A stretch of DNA of 64,000 nt from Podaxis mareebaensis (Eukaryota > Basidiomycota > Agaricomycetes > Agaricales > Agaricaceae): the NCBI GenBank assembly GCA_018524725.1, contig JAEUWP010000305.1, forward strand, positions 1 to 64,000, read 5' to 3'. The position numbers and the translations under genes were made by a program. Below the pieces are notes generated by a model that was not told the origin of the DNA, searched no databases, and worked only from the letters and a program-made list of their open reading frames with translations. Shown piece by piece: positions 33,346 to 46,534 of this stretch; within the stretch, counting starts at the first letter, position 1, and each line of letters starts with the position of its first letter.

Positions 33346-35013
33346 CTATGTGGTATTCACCTTTTCTTTCAAGGACGAAATGAACTGCTGATAGCTCGGC
33401 AGCACATCTGCATGGTCTTGAATGAGCGCGCTAAGGGCCCACAACCTCAGCGGAGGCTCGCCATCCTCTTTCACGAGGTACAGGTGGGGGTAATAAACCC
33501 CACGCCTCATTTCGCAGACTTTTTGGATGATAGTATTGACACGCTCCAAGAACGGGTTCTCAAGGACGGGGAGAGTGATCTACAGCGATGAGTGGAGTGT
33601 GTCAATCAAGGGCATGTGTTCGGAGTATGGGACGGTGGCGACTGACCTTGCCACTGCATAGGACATCGTAGCTGGGGAGGTCGAAGACGTCCATGACGAG
33701 CTGAGGAACGGCATCACGCCCAATCCAGAGGAATATCGTCTGGCCGTCTTCGATCAAGAAGAGACCATGGCGCTCGAGGCGTTCGGAAGTCAGGGGAAGG
33801 GGTGGTGGCAGGATAACGCCACTCTCGCCGACAGTACCGGCCTGTTCGATGAGGTCAACCTCTCTCGGATAGATGTAGTCAAATGCACCGAACTCACCTC
33901 AGGGGGCATGTTGTGCAGTGAGTAGAGCGTCGGGTAGATGTAAGGAATAAGTAATTAGGAAGGTAGCAACGTCAGCAAAGCCTGGGCATATGCACGAATA
34001 TTGGGGGGAATCTGGGCACTTTGACGGATACCAACCTACCAAGCCCGAAATAAGCATGAGGAAACCGCGTACAAACAGAAAGAACTTTGAGACCCACATT
34101 CTTGAGCAGCCCAAGAACAAGCACCAGCAACATCTTCAAGTTGTCCGAAATCGCAAGTTGCGCGCTCGCTCCAGCACTTCGGAAGTCATACTCGTGCAAC
34201 GAGAATATCCACAAGCCTCTGATAAACGAAGTCACGAGCATCCTCCAATTTGTGCGTCAACAACCTCTCGACAGCCTTGTTCGCGAGGAGAGTGGTGATG
34301 GCAACTTGATCAGCAGATGCGAAGACCTCGGAAAAGTTGGTTGTGGTGGGCAAAGCAAGGGTGACGACGCGAATGCGGCGTTCGCCATAGCAAGTTGTAT
34401 GCAATACGGCGGTTTGGAAGACGACGAAGGGAGTAGTGAGGGCTTCCTCGATCTGGATCTCAATTGCGTAGGATTGATCTTGAGGGACGGCTGGCATAGC
34501 AAGAAGGTCGGTGGAGCGAACGAAGAAGTTGCCGTGGAAAGAAGACATGCGCAAGCCTGAATGTCGCGGAGACAAATGAGGAAGCGAATATTGATGATAT
34601 TTGGTCACTCACTGCGCGAGGCACGTACACGCATGACAGCCTCCAACATGATTGGCATGGCCAGGACCTCACCAAATTCACGAGAAAACTTGATTGCATC
34701 TTCTTGTCTTGCGGCGTTGAATGCGGGGTAATAGTATGTCTGACCGGAGGTGTAGTGAGGAAGGCAGGCTAACGCAGTCATGAGCATTTGTAGGATCAAG
34801 GGAAGGTAAATGCGTACCAAGACTGGCGACATCCTGATAAGCTTGGCTAAACAAGAACATGTCTACCGAGACTTGGGCTCTTGAGCAATCAATGGCAAAG
34901 GTCTTGTAGAATGGCGACGCGGCTTGAAGAAGGCCAGATTCCTGAAAACATGTTAGTTACAATCTTCAAAAGAAGAGTAAATCAAAACCAGCCTTAGCAG
35001 TGCCAAGGATCTT
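33346..35013 (-). pseudogene. sec24: SEC24 copy 1, 3' fragment
   Basis: This is a copy of the C-terminal 60 percent of the complete SEC24 at 46535-49999, including introns. It starts where [13 protein letters not shown] and the preceding exon are found and ends [16 protein letters not shown]. Identity with the parent stops abruptly at about 35013. It carries small deletions, for example near 34185 (VDILVARV then stop, where the parent reads [13 protein letters not shown]). It has no 5' end or promoter. It faces FunK1 copy 1, as the intact gene faces FunK1 copy 3. Confidence 0.88.
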
Positions 35014-35358
35014 CGGAGCGCTGACACCAAAGGTGAGATAAAAAGGCCTCGGTGTGCTGTAAAGTTACTTGATGTGTGTGTGTCGTCACCTGTTTTCCAC
35101 CGTCCGTCTTTACTTAGCGCCTCCATGCTCCTTACCGACCTCAGGGCATTCATGAATCGTGGCGACATACATACCTCTGACGCATGGTTTGATGGTCGTT
35201 CCCCAAGTCGTGCCTCCCAATACGTCATGCTATGAGTACGCTTTGAATGGGACTGAACCACTCTCAAGGTCCTTCCATTCCGATGCATTTGGTTCCGGAG
35301 CGAAATGATACTGTAAGCCATGTCCTGGTCCCACCGCACAACGTGGCGTGGTGGAACG
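35014..35358. other. Unassigned segment left of the MITE
   Basis: About 345 bp after the break in SEC24 homology, ending with the 8-bp MITE target duplication. No gene or repeat is recognised. The plus-strand sequence has weak open frames only. Confidence 0.4.
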
Positions 35359-35710
35359 CAGTGTTGTGCCGGTTAGCGTAACTGCTGCCAAAGCTGGCAG
35401 CAGTTACGACAGCGGTCAAAAGCTGACTTTTGATGGCAGCTTGACCGACAGCTTTCTCACGCAGCGCGATCAGTGTATGAGAACCCCAATGTACCGCAAT
35501 GCACACCACACGTCATAATGTATTTTACCTGACTAATCCGTATGATTCTCACGTATCGTCCAATCAGCCTTCGGTCATCACCGAGAAGCTGTTGGACCCT
35601 CGTTAGACCATGTGAAAGCTGCCAGCCGCCAGCAGTTGTCAGCAGCTGCCAGCAGTTACGGTCACCGCTAACCGTAACTGCTGTCACAGCTGTGTGATGG
35701 CACAACACTG
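35359..35710. mobile_element. hAT-like MITE
   Basis: This 352-bp non-coding element has perfect 12-bp terminal inverted repeats (CAGTGTTGTGCC and GGCACAACACTG) and an 8-bp direct duplication GTGGAACG at 35351-35358 and 35711-35718. An 8-bp duplication and CA-starting inverted ends are hAT hallmarks. Both ends carry several short GCAGTTAC / GTAACTGC motifs in both orientations (near 35376-35408 and 35629-35692), like the subterminal transposase sites of hAT elements. It encodes nothing, so it would depend on a transposase elsewhere. Confidence 0.88.
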
Positions 35711-35718
35711 GTGGAACG

Positions 35719-36949
35719 TGCTTCAATGGCTCAGTATTCAGTACTCAGTATTCAGTCACCTGTTGAATACGTATGCAGACTAAAGCTAACTTGTCAGGAC
35801 GACGTCATGTTCTCACGGCACATTGCGAATGCATTTATAAACTTAGTAAAGGCCCCCCCCTCTCACATCTACCCAGTCTGGCGCAAGAATCCTGTTTTAT
35901 ATACCCCGTTTTTGGTCTTTTAGGATGTACCTACGCCAGACCTTTTCTACGCTCTATCCTACCCGTGTCCTGTTCTTGTAGCTAAGTCCGTTTCCTAAGG
36001 TTCTAGGCCTTGATAGCCGTATACTAAGAGGGCAGGGAACCATCTACGAGGATCTAAGGTAGTATGCTAAGAAAGAATGTGCGCTTGAAGATGAAAGTGT
36101 ATACATGTTCTGCGCTCCTATTTCGACTTCTTTCTTCCCATCTGATTATTTTCATTCTCGGATATTCTTTGATCTCCCTGTGCCGTTCACATACTCAAAA
36201 AGCGCCTCTCACCCTGCCTCCCGAGGTTCACCTGCTTCGTGAGGTGCGTTCTTTTGAGCCTTCTCGCCTTCTGCACAAGGTTACCGGCGAGTTGGATTGA
36301 GATTCATAGACATTAGACACCTTTTACTTCACGGGCGCTAGCATTTCGAAAGGAAAGCCCTGTCAATTTCAGGGCTCCTCCTTTTCAACTCCACTGAGGA
36401 ATTGATGCTTCACTAACTGTTGGCTGCGTATCTGCACTTGTTCGTTTGTAGTGGTATGTCTTTCTCTCAATAGTATGTCAGTGAAACCGGATCGTGGAGT
36501 AAACACTAGAGTGCTCTGCATTCTTCCAATCGATAGTGGATGTTTCACTAGCACTCTGTCAAAGAGCTACCACGCAAGCTCCCGACATTCCCTTGGCGAT
36601 ACAACAGCCGAACAAGAGGTCAGAGGTAGAGGATGTGTGGATAATAATTAATCTCTTTACTCTTACCAGAAAAGTCGAAGGCAAGCCGCCCGCACGACCC
36701 TTCGGACTTTCGTTTTGTATTTTGTACTCACGAGTAACGATCCTGTATTCGTGCATTCTTCTGGAATAGAGGGTGTTTGCAACCCTGTTTCTGCAAGTTC
36801 ACTGACAAACCTTCCATGCCTATACACGTTGTAGCATTGCGCGCCCCTCGGATACAGTTTAATCGTACCCTATACTGATAGCATGACTCCTGTCTCTTAC
36901 GGGATAGATGCAGCATATTCTCTTTGTCAGGGTGAGGTATCAATGTGAC
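35719..36949. other. Intergenic between module copies 1 and 2
   Basis: About 1.2 kb in which I recognise no gene. Open frames of up to 78 codons (36064-36300, plus) have no recognisable features. From about 36950 on, the sequence matches the region upstream of FunK1 copy 3. Confidence 0.4.
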
Positions 36950-37574
36950 CCAGTTCTCTGATAGACGGGACATGTCCTTCTCCTGGTTCCTACAACCTTC
37001 TGCTCTCTTCGCTACATACACAAATAAGGGATTTAACGTGCAATCATGACACGCGTTATGTTGTACTTGCCAAACATGTAGAACGTAGAACAGGTCTAGA
37101 AGTGGGCGCCTGATCATATCTAGGGCATGTGTGCGAAGTCTGACATATCCATCTTCTTCCAAGCTGATAGCTCCTTTGAATAATGTCGCCCACTTGGACA
37201 AACTGAGTCGTATTCGCTGCTCATTGGGTCGCTAATAGTCCAGCTTCTTGTTTCATAGACACGTGTAGGGCGATAGACACCACAAACAAAGCAACGACCA
37301 CCACATTTCCAGCTCCGCCTTCCATTGTCTGCTACCACAGCACAGTAATTCGAGAAAGTGTGCTTCGCCGAGCATCTCCATCTGAACATATCTTCTCTTC
37401 TTATCGATCCTTTTCTTTCTCCCCAGACATAGCAGACACGTTGTCCAGTAGCGAGGGCGAACATATCGCGCAAGCCCAAGAGTATAAATCGCGTTTGGTT
37501 TCGGGGTGAGTCGATACATTCACCTACACTTACTTGAAGTTTCATCTGTTGTTTCCGCCTACTCTCCTTCTCAT
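36950..37574 (+). promoter_or_regulatory. Upstream region of FunK1 copy 2
   Basis: About 620 bp homologous to 42050-42631 upstream of FunK1 copy 3 and therefore part of the duplicated unit. Open frames on the minus strand here differ between the copies and are not conserved as protein. It is best read as 5' flank and promoter, possibly with a 5'-UTR intron near 37506-37545 (GTGAGT...). No specific factor site is claimed. Confidence 0.45.
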
Positions 37575-40500
37575 ATGGACTATGACAGTGAACGCCATTT
37601 ACCTACGTCGGGATCAGACGCCGCCCGGGCTCGGGAACTCATACGGAGCGACTTGTACACGATGCGGGTGCTTTCCAACACGAACGAATTCTTGCAGCGC
37701 TTGTTCCCGCTCCCCGCAGGCTCTGAACAACGGCTTTCTATGCTCCTCGACGCTCTCCAACAAGAGGGTCTTTATAAGGATTCACAGTGGGTTGGCCTTC
37801 CGAGTGGAGGCCAGTCAGTTCCAGAAAGCACAATGTACAATCCGCTGGTCGAGCTTTTCAACGCGATCAATCGACTGGCCCGCGAAGGCAATGGCGGGGG
37901 TCAGAACCAGGAGGACCGGCTGAATGGAGAGTGGTTTAATTCACATGCATCAGCACCCCAATCGAGCAATCCTAACTCGAAGACCCGCAAGCCTGATATC
38001 GTTTTTACTTCCTCAGCCAGTGTCATGGAAATGGCATCCTCATCGACGGAAGACCACGACTATCCTCAGGACGGTGAGGAGGCAGTGGAATCAGTATGCT
38101 CTCACGAATCTCCAACCCTTCCCGTGACTTACTGACTTACTGGTGAACAGTCAAAGGTAGAAAGTGACGAGACGGAAAGCGACGCCGCAAATCGTTCCGT
38201 GCGGGGAGAAGAAGTGAGTTCATCTTTTGTGGTTGATTTATGTAGTGCTGATTGACCTGTCGCTCAGTCAGGGAAAAAGGTAAATGAAGTACTATCCTCC
38301 TAGGATGTGACCTTGCAAGGCTCACGCCCCTTTTAGAATCGCACTCTATGGTGGCTGCATGTATTCTCAGCACTTGAAGTCAAGGGGAAGAGGGGAGATT
38401 CATCTCTGGCGCAGTTGGCCACCTACGTTCGCCAGATCTTCATGGAACAACTCGACCGGATGTTTGTTTTTGCTCTCACTCTCGAGCTCGATCAGCTGCG
38501 CGTCCACCTTTTCGACCGTAGTGGGGTTGTCAGCACATACCCCATCGACATTCATAACGTTGGTGCATTTCTTCCGATCCCTGGGTGAATTTTTAATCAA
38601 CTATGACAGAATCCTATGGACTTTTTACACGTCATAGCGAGTTTCACTTGGTTACCGCCACAAAAGCTTGGATGGGACTCTACCTTCCGTGTGTGGGATG
38701 GCCAAAAATCTGTTCCTTCATATAGACTCTCACTGGAGCCGCTCGGTGACTGCTCTAGTGCCTATCATCTTCCATGGGTCATCGACGGTTTCCCTCCGAG
38801 TGCAGCCAGCACCGACGAGAACTCATCAGGCGGTCCCAGCAATGCCAGCGATGCTGACCCCTCACGTGGCCGCCAGTCCTCCGCTGCACAATATGTGACT
38901 GTCCGGTGCCTCAATCTTCGGGAAGCGAGCAGGCTTTGGGGTAGAGCAACCATGGTGTTTGAGGTGATTCTATTGGATGACTGGATAAAGAGGAACACCG
39001 AGGTATTTTAATCAACTTCAGCTTACAAAGCAAGATAACTGACACAACGCAGGCGCAGATCTATATACTGAAACAGTCATGGCAGAGATTGCCAGGGCTT
39101 GACTCGGAGACTGAGGTTTCATTAAGCAATGCCTCGCAAAGGGCCCAGGAGTCCAGCGATTGGTCGGAGCGCTTGAGCTCCTTGCGCCATGATCTTGAAA
39201 CTCAACCATACGAGGCATGCATTCTTCGACGTGCCGGCCTGGATTCTTCGCGCTTGCACGAGGCAGGTTATGTCATGTTGGAGGGCGAGAAAGTCGAGAC
39301 CCTGGAATTCATCCGTAAAGGTCTTACCTCGGAGTCAACTCCATTGCGATCGAAATCGAAAAAAAAGCAGTCGGCTTCAGGATCTAACGCCTCCCGAACA
39401 CCCGTCACTCAGAACTCACTTACAGATGGTATGGCGAAAGAGAGGCCTGACGGCAGGAGTCCTGTTGTGACGAAGAAACCGCCCCAGGTGGTTTCCCGTA
39501 TCCTGACCCGAATGGTCCTCAAGCTCCCTGGACTGACGATCAAGTTCTTTGATAACAAATTGCAGCTTTTGAAGGGGCTTCTTGGTGCCCTCAATGGTAA
39601 ATTCGTCGCTTCTGTAATAATGATTTCCTGACCCGTTTCGCAGATCACGAAGTGCTGTACAAGAACGGAATAATCCACCGAGACGTCAGCGCCAACAACA
39701 TTATTCTGTCTCCTTCAGACTCATTTGGCCACCTCATTGATTTCGATCATAGCAAAATCACAGTGCGAATGACCTCCTTCGCATCCCAACCAAAGCCCAC
39801 GCGAGGGGTGCCTCAACAGGACATACTTTCCTTGTTCCATGAAGATATTGTCAAGGTAGCCGCACGCATACACGGCTGGGATAAGCTTCCACTTTATTTG
39901 GTTGCAGTCACGTCAAATTGGGAACCAAGAGACAAGACTAGAGGCTTCACGTTGGAGGACATAGGTTGGACAGACCGTAGCCGGAAAGCCGATGTAAGTA
40001 GACATCCTTCTTTGCATCATAACTACTCATTCCCTTCCCCTCCAGTTCTATCCTATCCCTTCCTTCGAACAACGGCGAGTAGGGGCCGGTCGCGTTACGG
40101 TCCGTTCCTCACTGTAACACCTATTCCATCAACCTCACCGCATCATTTAGGGAACCCTTGCTTTCATGAGCCATAAAATTGGCACCGATGACGAGTTGGC
40201 CCACACTGCCATGCACGACGTGGAATCCCTTTGGTGGGTCCTTGTCTACATCGCGATCACCCTGGGCAAACCTGGGGTTGATTCTGAGAAAACGGGCGAA
40301 CAACGAATGGTCATACAAGCCTATTTCCATGATCCCACACTATCCGGGCGAAACAAGAGACGCCTCTTCGGCGACCCTGAAAAACTCGAAGCTTTCTTGG
40401 CCAACGTTGATGATTACTTCGATGACCTCAAACCCTTGATCAAGCGATGGTTCGAGATTCTTCAATTTGCTTGGAGTTGGAGGCGGGGTGTTGAATTTCA

Positions 40501-40837
40501 CTACCCGCACCGTGCCGTACGCAAGCTTCTTGACGAAACTATTGCCAGCCTCCCCGATGAGGCCGCCACTGGAGAGGTTCCTTGGAAGGACAAGTCCATG
40601 CAGGAGATCAAGGAGGCCATTTCTCAACAGAATACGGTTCACATGTTGGCTTCAAAACAGGCACCAACCACCCCCGCCCGGCCTGCTCCTATTCCGCTTG
40701 CTCCTGCCCCGCCCGCTCCTACCCCGCCCGCTTCTGTTCAGCCCGCTCCTTCCCAGCCCCTCTCAGACTCCTCGAAGTCCAGGCTTCGCTCCCCCCCTAC
40801 CTCGCCACCCACGAGGAAGAAATCCAAACGAAACTAG
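37575..40837 (+). CDS. FunK1 fungal-type protein kinase, copy 2
   Basis: FunK1 is a kinase family expanded in mushrooms and related fungi; its substrates are unknown. The start is ATG 37575 (MDYDSERHLP). Eight introns can be placed with GT-AG ends, and the spliced protein stays in frame to 40837. Conserved blocks are LWWLHVFSALEVKGK, MFVFALTLELDQL, catalytic loop GIIHRDVSANNIIL (HRD...N), LIDFDHSKITVR (Asp for Mg), and DVESLWWVLVYIAI. The C-terminus is a Pro/Ala-rich stretch and a basic end (SPPTRKKSKRN) that could be a nuclear signal. It is the only one of the three copies with an ATG, a full length and no visible break, so it is the likeliest to be functional. Confidence 0.85.
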
Positions 40838-41474
40838 ATACCCCTTTCCTTTTTGTCTCCTATTAATGTCATACGTTGCATACCCAATCTGTAATACAAT
40901 TAATGATAGATAGGTCGACGTCTACCCATGTTGGATCATTGATGCCTTGTCGAGTCTCTATTCTGCTTGTATATTCACCGGCCTTACAGGATTTTTATAA
41001 TCAATTCATTGGCACTGGACTGTGTTACCAGAATCATTGGCACCCTGTCCGAGCCCGAGGCGATGGGAAATTGGACTCTTGAATTCTTTACATTTGGCGC
41101 TTAAATGGACATTGGCGCTGCACTCGGGTTCATAAAACAATGGAATAAACCAATGGATCCAATTTTATAAAGCCATCAAGAAAATCATTACGTCCTGCCA
41201 CCAAATACGAACACTGCATCGTATCTATTTAATACCCATACCGACTCCTTTATTATCAGGTGTTACTCCCAGCCGCATAAACCTGAGCAGAAAACAAACA
41301 GCATGTCAGCAGGGGTTGAACAGCACCCCAATGGAGCCAGAAACTAAGGCAGGAAGCAAGTGAGAAAAATAGAGAAAGGCACAAACCTCCCATATGAACT
41401 AAATGCATCCGATCCAAAATCAACCCACCAACACGCCAAAAAAGCACTACAAAGAACGACAACGTGCGCGTGCT
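40838..41474. other. Convergent intergenic segment, module copy 2
   Basis: Counterpart of 32684-33345, with the same landmarks (GATAGATAGGTCGAC at about 40905 and similar). No gene is recognised. Confidence 0.6.
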
Positions 41475-41835
41475 CTACATGATATCATTTACCTTTTCTT
41501 TCAAAGATGAAATGAACTGCTGGAAACTCGTCGACATGCCTGCGCGATCTTGAATGAACGCGCTAAGGACGTGACTGAGAGTAGGGATGGTTGGTGACTG
41601 CCTTGCCATCGCGTAGGACATCATGGCTGGGCAGGTCAAAGACGTCCATGACGAGCTGAGGAACGGCATCATGCCCAATCCAGAGGATCACATTCTCGAG
41701 CAGCCAAAGAACAAGTACTGGCAACACCTTCAAATTATCCGAATCGCAGGCTGCCCCCGCTCAGCACCTCCCAAGATCATACCCATCTTGTATGCAACGA
41801 GAATGCATTTCAAAATGAGTAGCTTCCCTCACTCT
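41475..41835 (-). pseudogene. sec24: SEC24 copy 2, scraps of the 3' end
   Basis: Three short pieces of SEC24 are joined by internal deletions. The C-terminal exon end ([12 protein letters not shown]) lies at about 41475-41570, the segment matching 46833-46918 of the intact gene at about 41610-41688, and the segment matching about 47280-47405 at about 41690-41810. All are colinear with the intact gene, so they are deletion remnants of a once larger copy. It cannot encode a protein. Confidence 0.8.
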
Positions 41836-42631
41836 GGGATCTAGCCCCTTGTGTTGTGATGCTACATCATTCGAGTCGGAGCAATTTTATGCCCCAGAAA
41901 CAAGCTCAATTGTCATAACATTTTCTTCGCCTACGTAGTGCCCGGTAGTCGATACTTTATTCTTCGACTTATATTTTCCGCACAAGCGTTTTCCCACCTC
42001 AGTCGTCTACCCATATCCGTAATCCTAGAGACACTGAGGTTAAATACGCTCGTTAGACGGGACATGTCCTTCTCTTGGTTCTCATGACCTTCTACTCGCT
42101 CCACTATATACGCGAATGGGGAACTCCACATGCAATCATGACAGGCCTCGTTTTGTATTTGACATATATGTACATAGAACATAGATCAAGTCTTGAAGTG
42201 CGCACCCGATCATATCTGACATATGCGTCGGGTTGACAGCTCCTTTCAGTCATGTCGCCCACTTGGACAAACTGAGCCATATTCAGTCCAGGATAGACAG
42301 GCGTAGGGTGATCACTGATGAATACCACAAATAATGCAATGACCACCATATTTCCAGCTCCGCCTCCCATTTTCTGCTTCCACAACACTGTAGTTCGAGA
42401 AAGTGTACTTCGCCGAGCATCTCCATCTGAACATACCTTTCTCTTCTTGTCGTTCCTTTTCTTTCTCCTCAGAAACAGCACACACATTGTCCGATTGGTT
42501 CTATATTAGGCGAGGGCAAACATAGCGTGTAAGTACACGAATATAAAAATACAAATTGCATTTGGTTTCGAGGTGAGTTGACACGTTCATTTGTGCTCAC
42601 TTCAAGTGTTTGCATCTATTCTCCTTCTCAT
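41836..42631. other. Spacer and upstream region of FunK1 copy 3
   Basis: The part from about 42050 matches the upstream region of FunK1 copy 2 (from about 36950). 41836-42050 has no recognised match. Open frames here are short and not conserved between the copies. Confidence 0.45.
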
Positions 42632-45600
42632 TTGAATTATGATAGTGAACACTGTTTACCTGCGTCAGGCTCAGACGTTGCTCAGTCACGGAAACTCATA
42701 CGGAAGGACTTGGACACGATGCAGGTGCTTGTCGACACAAAGGAATTCTTACAGTACCTGCTTCCACTCCCCACAGGCTCTGCAGAATGTCTTTCTTCCC
42801 TCCTTGACACTCTCCGACAGGACGGTCTTTATGAAAATTCAAAGTGGGTTGGCCTTCCCGGTGGAGGAGTTTCAGTTTCAGAAAGCACAATGTATGGCCC
42901 TCTCGCCGACCTTTTTGAAGCGATCAATAGACGGGCCCATGAAACCAATGATGGAGGTCAGAACCGGGAGGACCGGTTGAATGGGGAGTGGTTTAACTCG
43001 CATGCATCAGCTCCCCAATTAAGCGGAACTCACTCGAAGAGTCGCAAGCCTGATATTGTTTTTACTTCCCTGGCCAACGTCGCAGCAATGGCTTCCTCAC
43101 TGGCGGACGATCACGATCATCCTCGGGACGGTGAAAAGGTGATAGAATCAGTATGCTCTCAGAATTGCCAACCCTATTCATGACTTGTTGGTGAGCAGTC
43201 AAAAGTAGAGGATGACAAGACGAGAAATGATGCTATGGATCGTTCCGTGCGGGGAGAACAAGTGGGTTTACCTTTTGCTGTTGATTATGTGGTGCTGATT
43301 GACCTGTCATTCAGTCGGGGGAAAAGGTGAATAAAGTACTGTCCTCCTAGGATGTGACTTCTCAAAGTTCACACTTTTTCTAGGGCCGTACCTTGTGGTG
43401 GCTGCATGCATTCTCGGTGCTTGAAGTCAAGACGAAGAAGGGGGATTCACCTTTGGCACAGTTAGCCACCTACGTCCGCCAGATCTTCATGAAACAACTC
43501 GACCGCATGTTTGTTTTTGCCCTCACTCTCGAGCTTGATCAGCTGCATGTCCACCTTTTCGACCGTAGTGGGGTTGTCAGTGCATACCCCATCGACATTC
43601 ATAAAGTTAGTGTTTTCTCCCTGATCTGCGGGTACATTCTAATCGACATTAAAAGAGCCCTATGGAATTTTTACACGTCATAGCAAGTTTCACTTGGTTG
43701 CCACCACAAAAGCTTGGATGGGACTCTACCTTCCGCGTTTGGGATGGCCAAAAACCTATTCCCTCCTACAGGCTCTCAGTGGAGCCGCTCAATGATTGTT
43801 CTAGTGCCTATCATCTTCCATGGGTCATCGATGGTTTCCCCTCGAGTGCAGCTGACACCGATGCAGGCGCCTTGAGCGGTCCCAGCAATGCCAGTGGTGT
43901 CGACCCTTCTCGTGACCACCAGCCCTCCGTCGCACAATATGTGACCGTCCGGTGCCTCAACCTCCGGGAAGCGAGCAGTCTCTGGGGCAGAGCGACCATG
44001 GTGTTTGAGGTGATTCCATTGGATGACTGGATAAAGAGGAACACCGAGGTATTTTAATTAACCTCAGCTTACGGAGCAAGATAACCGACACAATGCAGGC
44101 GCAGATCTATGTGCTGAAACAGTCATGGCAGAGATTGCCAGGGCTTGACTCGGAGACTGAGGTTTCGTTAAGCAACGCTTCCCAAAGGGCCCAGGAGTCC
44201 AGCGATTGGTCAGAACGCTTGAGCTCCTTGCGCAATGATCTTGAAACTCAGCCATACGAAGCGTGCATTCTTCAACGTGCCAGCCTGGATTCTTCGCGTT
44301 TGCGTGAGGCAGGTTATGTCATGTCGGAAGGCGAAAAAGTCGAGACCTTGGGATTCATCCGTAAAGGCCTTACCTCGGAGTCAACTCTATTGCGATCGAA
44401 ATCGAAGAAACAGTCGGCTTCAGGATCTAACGCCTCCCGAACACCCATCATTCATAATTCGCTTACAGATGGTATGGCGAAAGAGAGGCCTGCCAGCAGG
44501 AGTTCTGCGGTAGCGGAAAAACTGCCCCAGGTGGTTTCCCGTACCCTTACCCGAATTGTCCTCAAGCTCCCTGGACTAACAATCAAGTTCTTTGATAACA
44601 AAACAGAGCTTTTGAAGGGTCTTCTCGGCGCCCTCAATGGTAAATTCGTCGCTTCTGTGATAATGATTTCCTGACCCGTTTCGCAGATCACGAAGTGCTG
44701 TACAAGAACGGAATAATCCACCGAGACGTCAGCATCAACAACATTATTCTGTCTTCTTCAGACTCATTTGGCCACCTCATTGATTTCGATCATAGCAAAA
44801 TCACAGTGCGAATGACCTCCTTCGGATTGCAACCAAAGCCCATGCGAGGGGTGCCTCAACAGGACATACTTTCCTTGTTCCACGAAGATATTGTCAAGGC
44901 AGCCGCACGCATACATGGCTGGGATAAGCTTCCACTTTATTTGGTTGCAGTCACGTCAAATTGGGAACCAAGAGACAAGACTAGAGGCTTCACGTTGGAG
45001 GACATCGGTTGGACAGACCGTAGCCGGAAAGCCGATGTAAGTAGACATCCTTCCTTGCATCATAACTACTCATTCCCTTCCCCTCCAGTTCTATCCTATC
45101 CCTTCCTTCGAAGAACGGCGAGTAGGGGCCGGTCGCGTTACGGTCCGTTCCTCACTGTAACACCTATTCCATCAACCTCACCGCATCATTTAGGGAACCC
45201 TTGCTTTCATGAGTCATCAACTTGGACCCAAAGCCAAGTTAGCTCACACTGCCATCCACGATGTCGAGTCACTTTGGTGGGTCCTCGTCTACATTGTGAT
45301 CATTGTTGGGAAGCCAGGGCCCCTTCCCCGGAAAAGGGAAGAAGTGATGGAGGCTATGGATTCTTTTTTCTATGATCCTGCGGAATCCAAGAATGAAAAG
45401 GCGGACCTCTTCAGTCCCTCCGGAGATCTCGAAGCTCTCCTGGCCTACGTGGATGATCACTTCAATGACATCAAACCCTTGATCAAGCGATGGTTTGAGA
45501 TTCTCCGACTTGCTTGGAACTGGAGGGAGGGTGTTGAATTCCGCTACCCACACCGTGTCGTACGCAAGCTTCTTGAAGAGACTATTGCCAGTCTCTCCGA

Positions 45601-45883
45601 TGATGCCACCACTAGAGAGGTTTCTTGGATGGACAAGTCCATGCAGGAGATTAAGGAGGCCATTTCTCAACAGAAGACTGTTCACATGTTGGCTACAAAA
45701 CGGACACCAACCGGCCCGGCCCCGCCCGCTCCTACTCCGTTTGCTCCTGCTCTGCCCGATCCTGCCCCGCCTACTTCTGTTCCGCCTGCTCCCGCCGTCC
45801 GGCCTCCCTTGGGCTCCTCGAAGTCCAGGCTTCGCTCCCCCCCTACATCGCCACCCACGAGGAAGAAATCCAAACGAAACTAG
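42632..45883 (+). CDS. FunK1 fungal-type protein kinase, copy 3 (start codon lost)
   Basis: This aligns with copy 2 from the N-terminus to the end, with the same introns and the same motifs (GIIHRDVSINNIIL, LIDFDHSKITVR, HDVESLWWVLVYIVI, SPPTRKKSKRN). The codon matching the ATG of copy 2 is TTG at 42632, and the next in-frame ATG is at 42719, 29 codons in. It may therefore be translated as a slightly shorter protein, start at a non-AUG codon, or be decaying. No stops or frameshifts are seen in the exons. It faces the intact SEC24 tail to tail, 650 bp apart. Confidence 0.78.
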
Positions 45884-46534
45884 ACACCCCTTTTCTTTTT
45901 GTCCCCTATTGATGTCATATATTGCATATCCCGATCCGTAATACCATTGATGATAGATAGGTCGGCAGCCCACCCATGTTGGACCATTGATACCATGTTT
46001 CTGCTCGTATATTCGCCAGCCTTACGGGACCCATACAATCAGTTCATTGACACCAGACTGTTCCGGCAGCGTTGGCGCTCCACCTGAGCCCGAGGCGATG
46101 GGAAATTAGGCTCTTGATATTTTTACATTTGACGCTTAAACAGACATCGGCGTCGCACTCAGGTTCACGGAATAATGGAATGAACCAATAGATCCTGTTT
46201 TATAAAGCCGCGAAGAAAAACATTACGCCCTGCCACCGAATACGAAACACCGCCTCGCATCTATCTAATACCCATACCGACAACTTTATCACCAAGTGTT
46301 GCTCCCAGCCGCATAAACCTGGAAAAAAAATCGCATGTCAGCAGACGGTCGAACAACACCCCAATGTAACCAGCAACCAAGGCAGGAAGCAAACCAAGAA
46401 ATAAAAAAAAAAGCACAAACCTCCCACATGAACTAAATCCACCATCCCACATGAACTAAATGCATCCAACCCAAAAACCAGCCCACCAACACGCCAAGAA
46501 AAACACTACAAAGAACCGATAACGTGCACATGCT
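45884..46534. other. Convergent intergenic segment, module copy 3
   Basis: 650 bp between the stops of FunK1 copy 3 and SEC24, counterpart of the two other convergent spacers. No gene is recognised. Confidence 0.6.

Noticed and set aside
36728..37545. Minus-strand open frames of 157 and 141 codons upstream of FunK1 copy 2
   Set aside because: The homologous region upstream of copy 3 (41931-42487) has different, shifted frames, so they are not conserved as protein; the region is better read as promoter flank.
45269..45973. 234-codon minus-strand frame opposite FunK1 copy 3
   Set aside because: It is antisense to the Pro/Ala-rich tail and convergent spacer; the low-complexity GC-rich tail keeps several frames open by chance.
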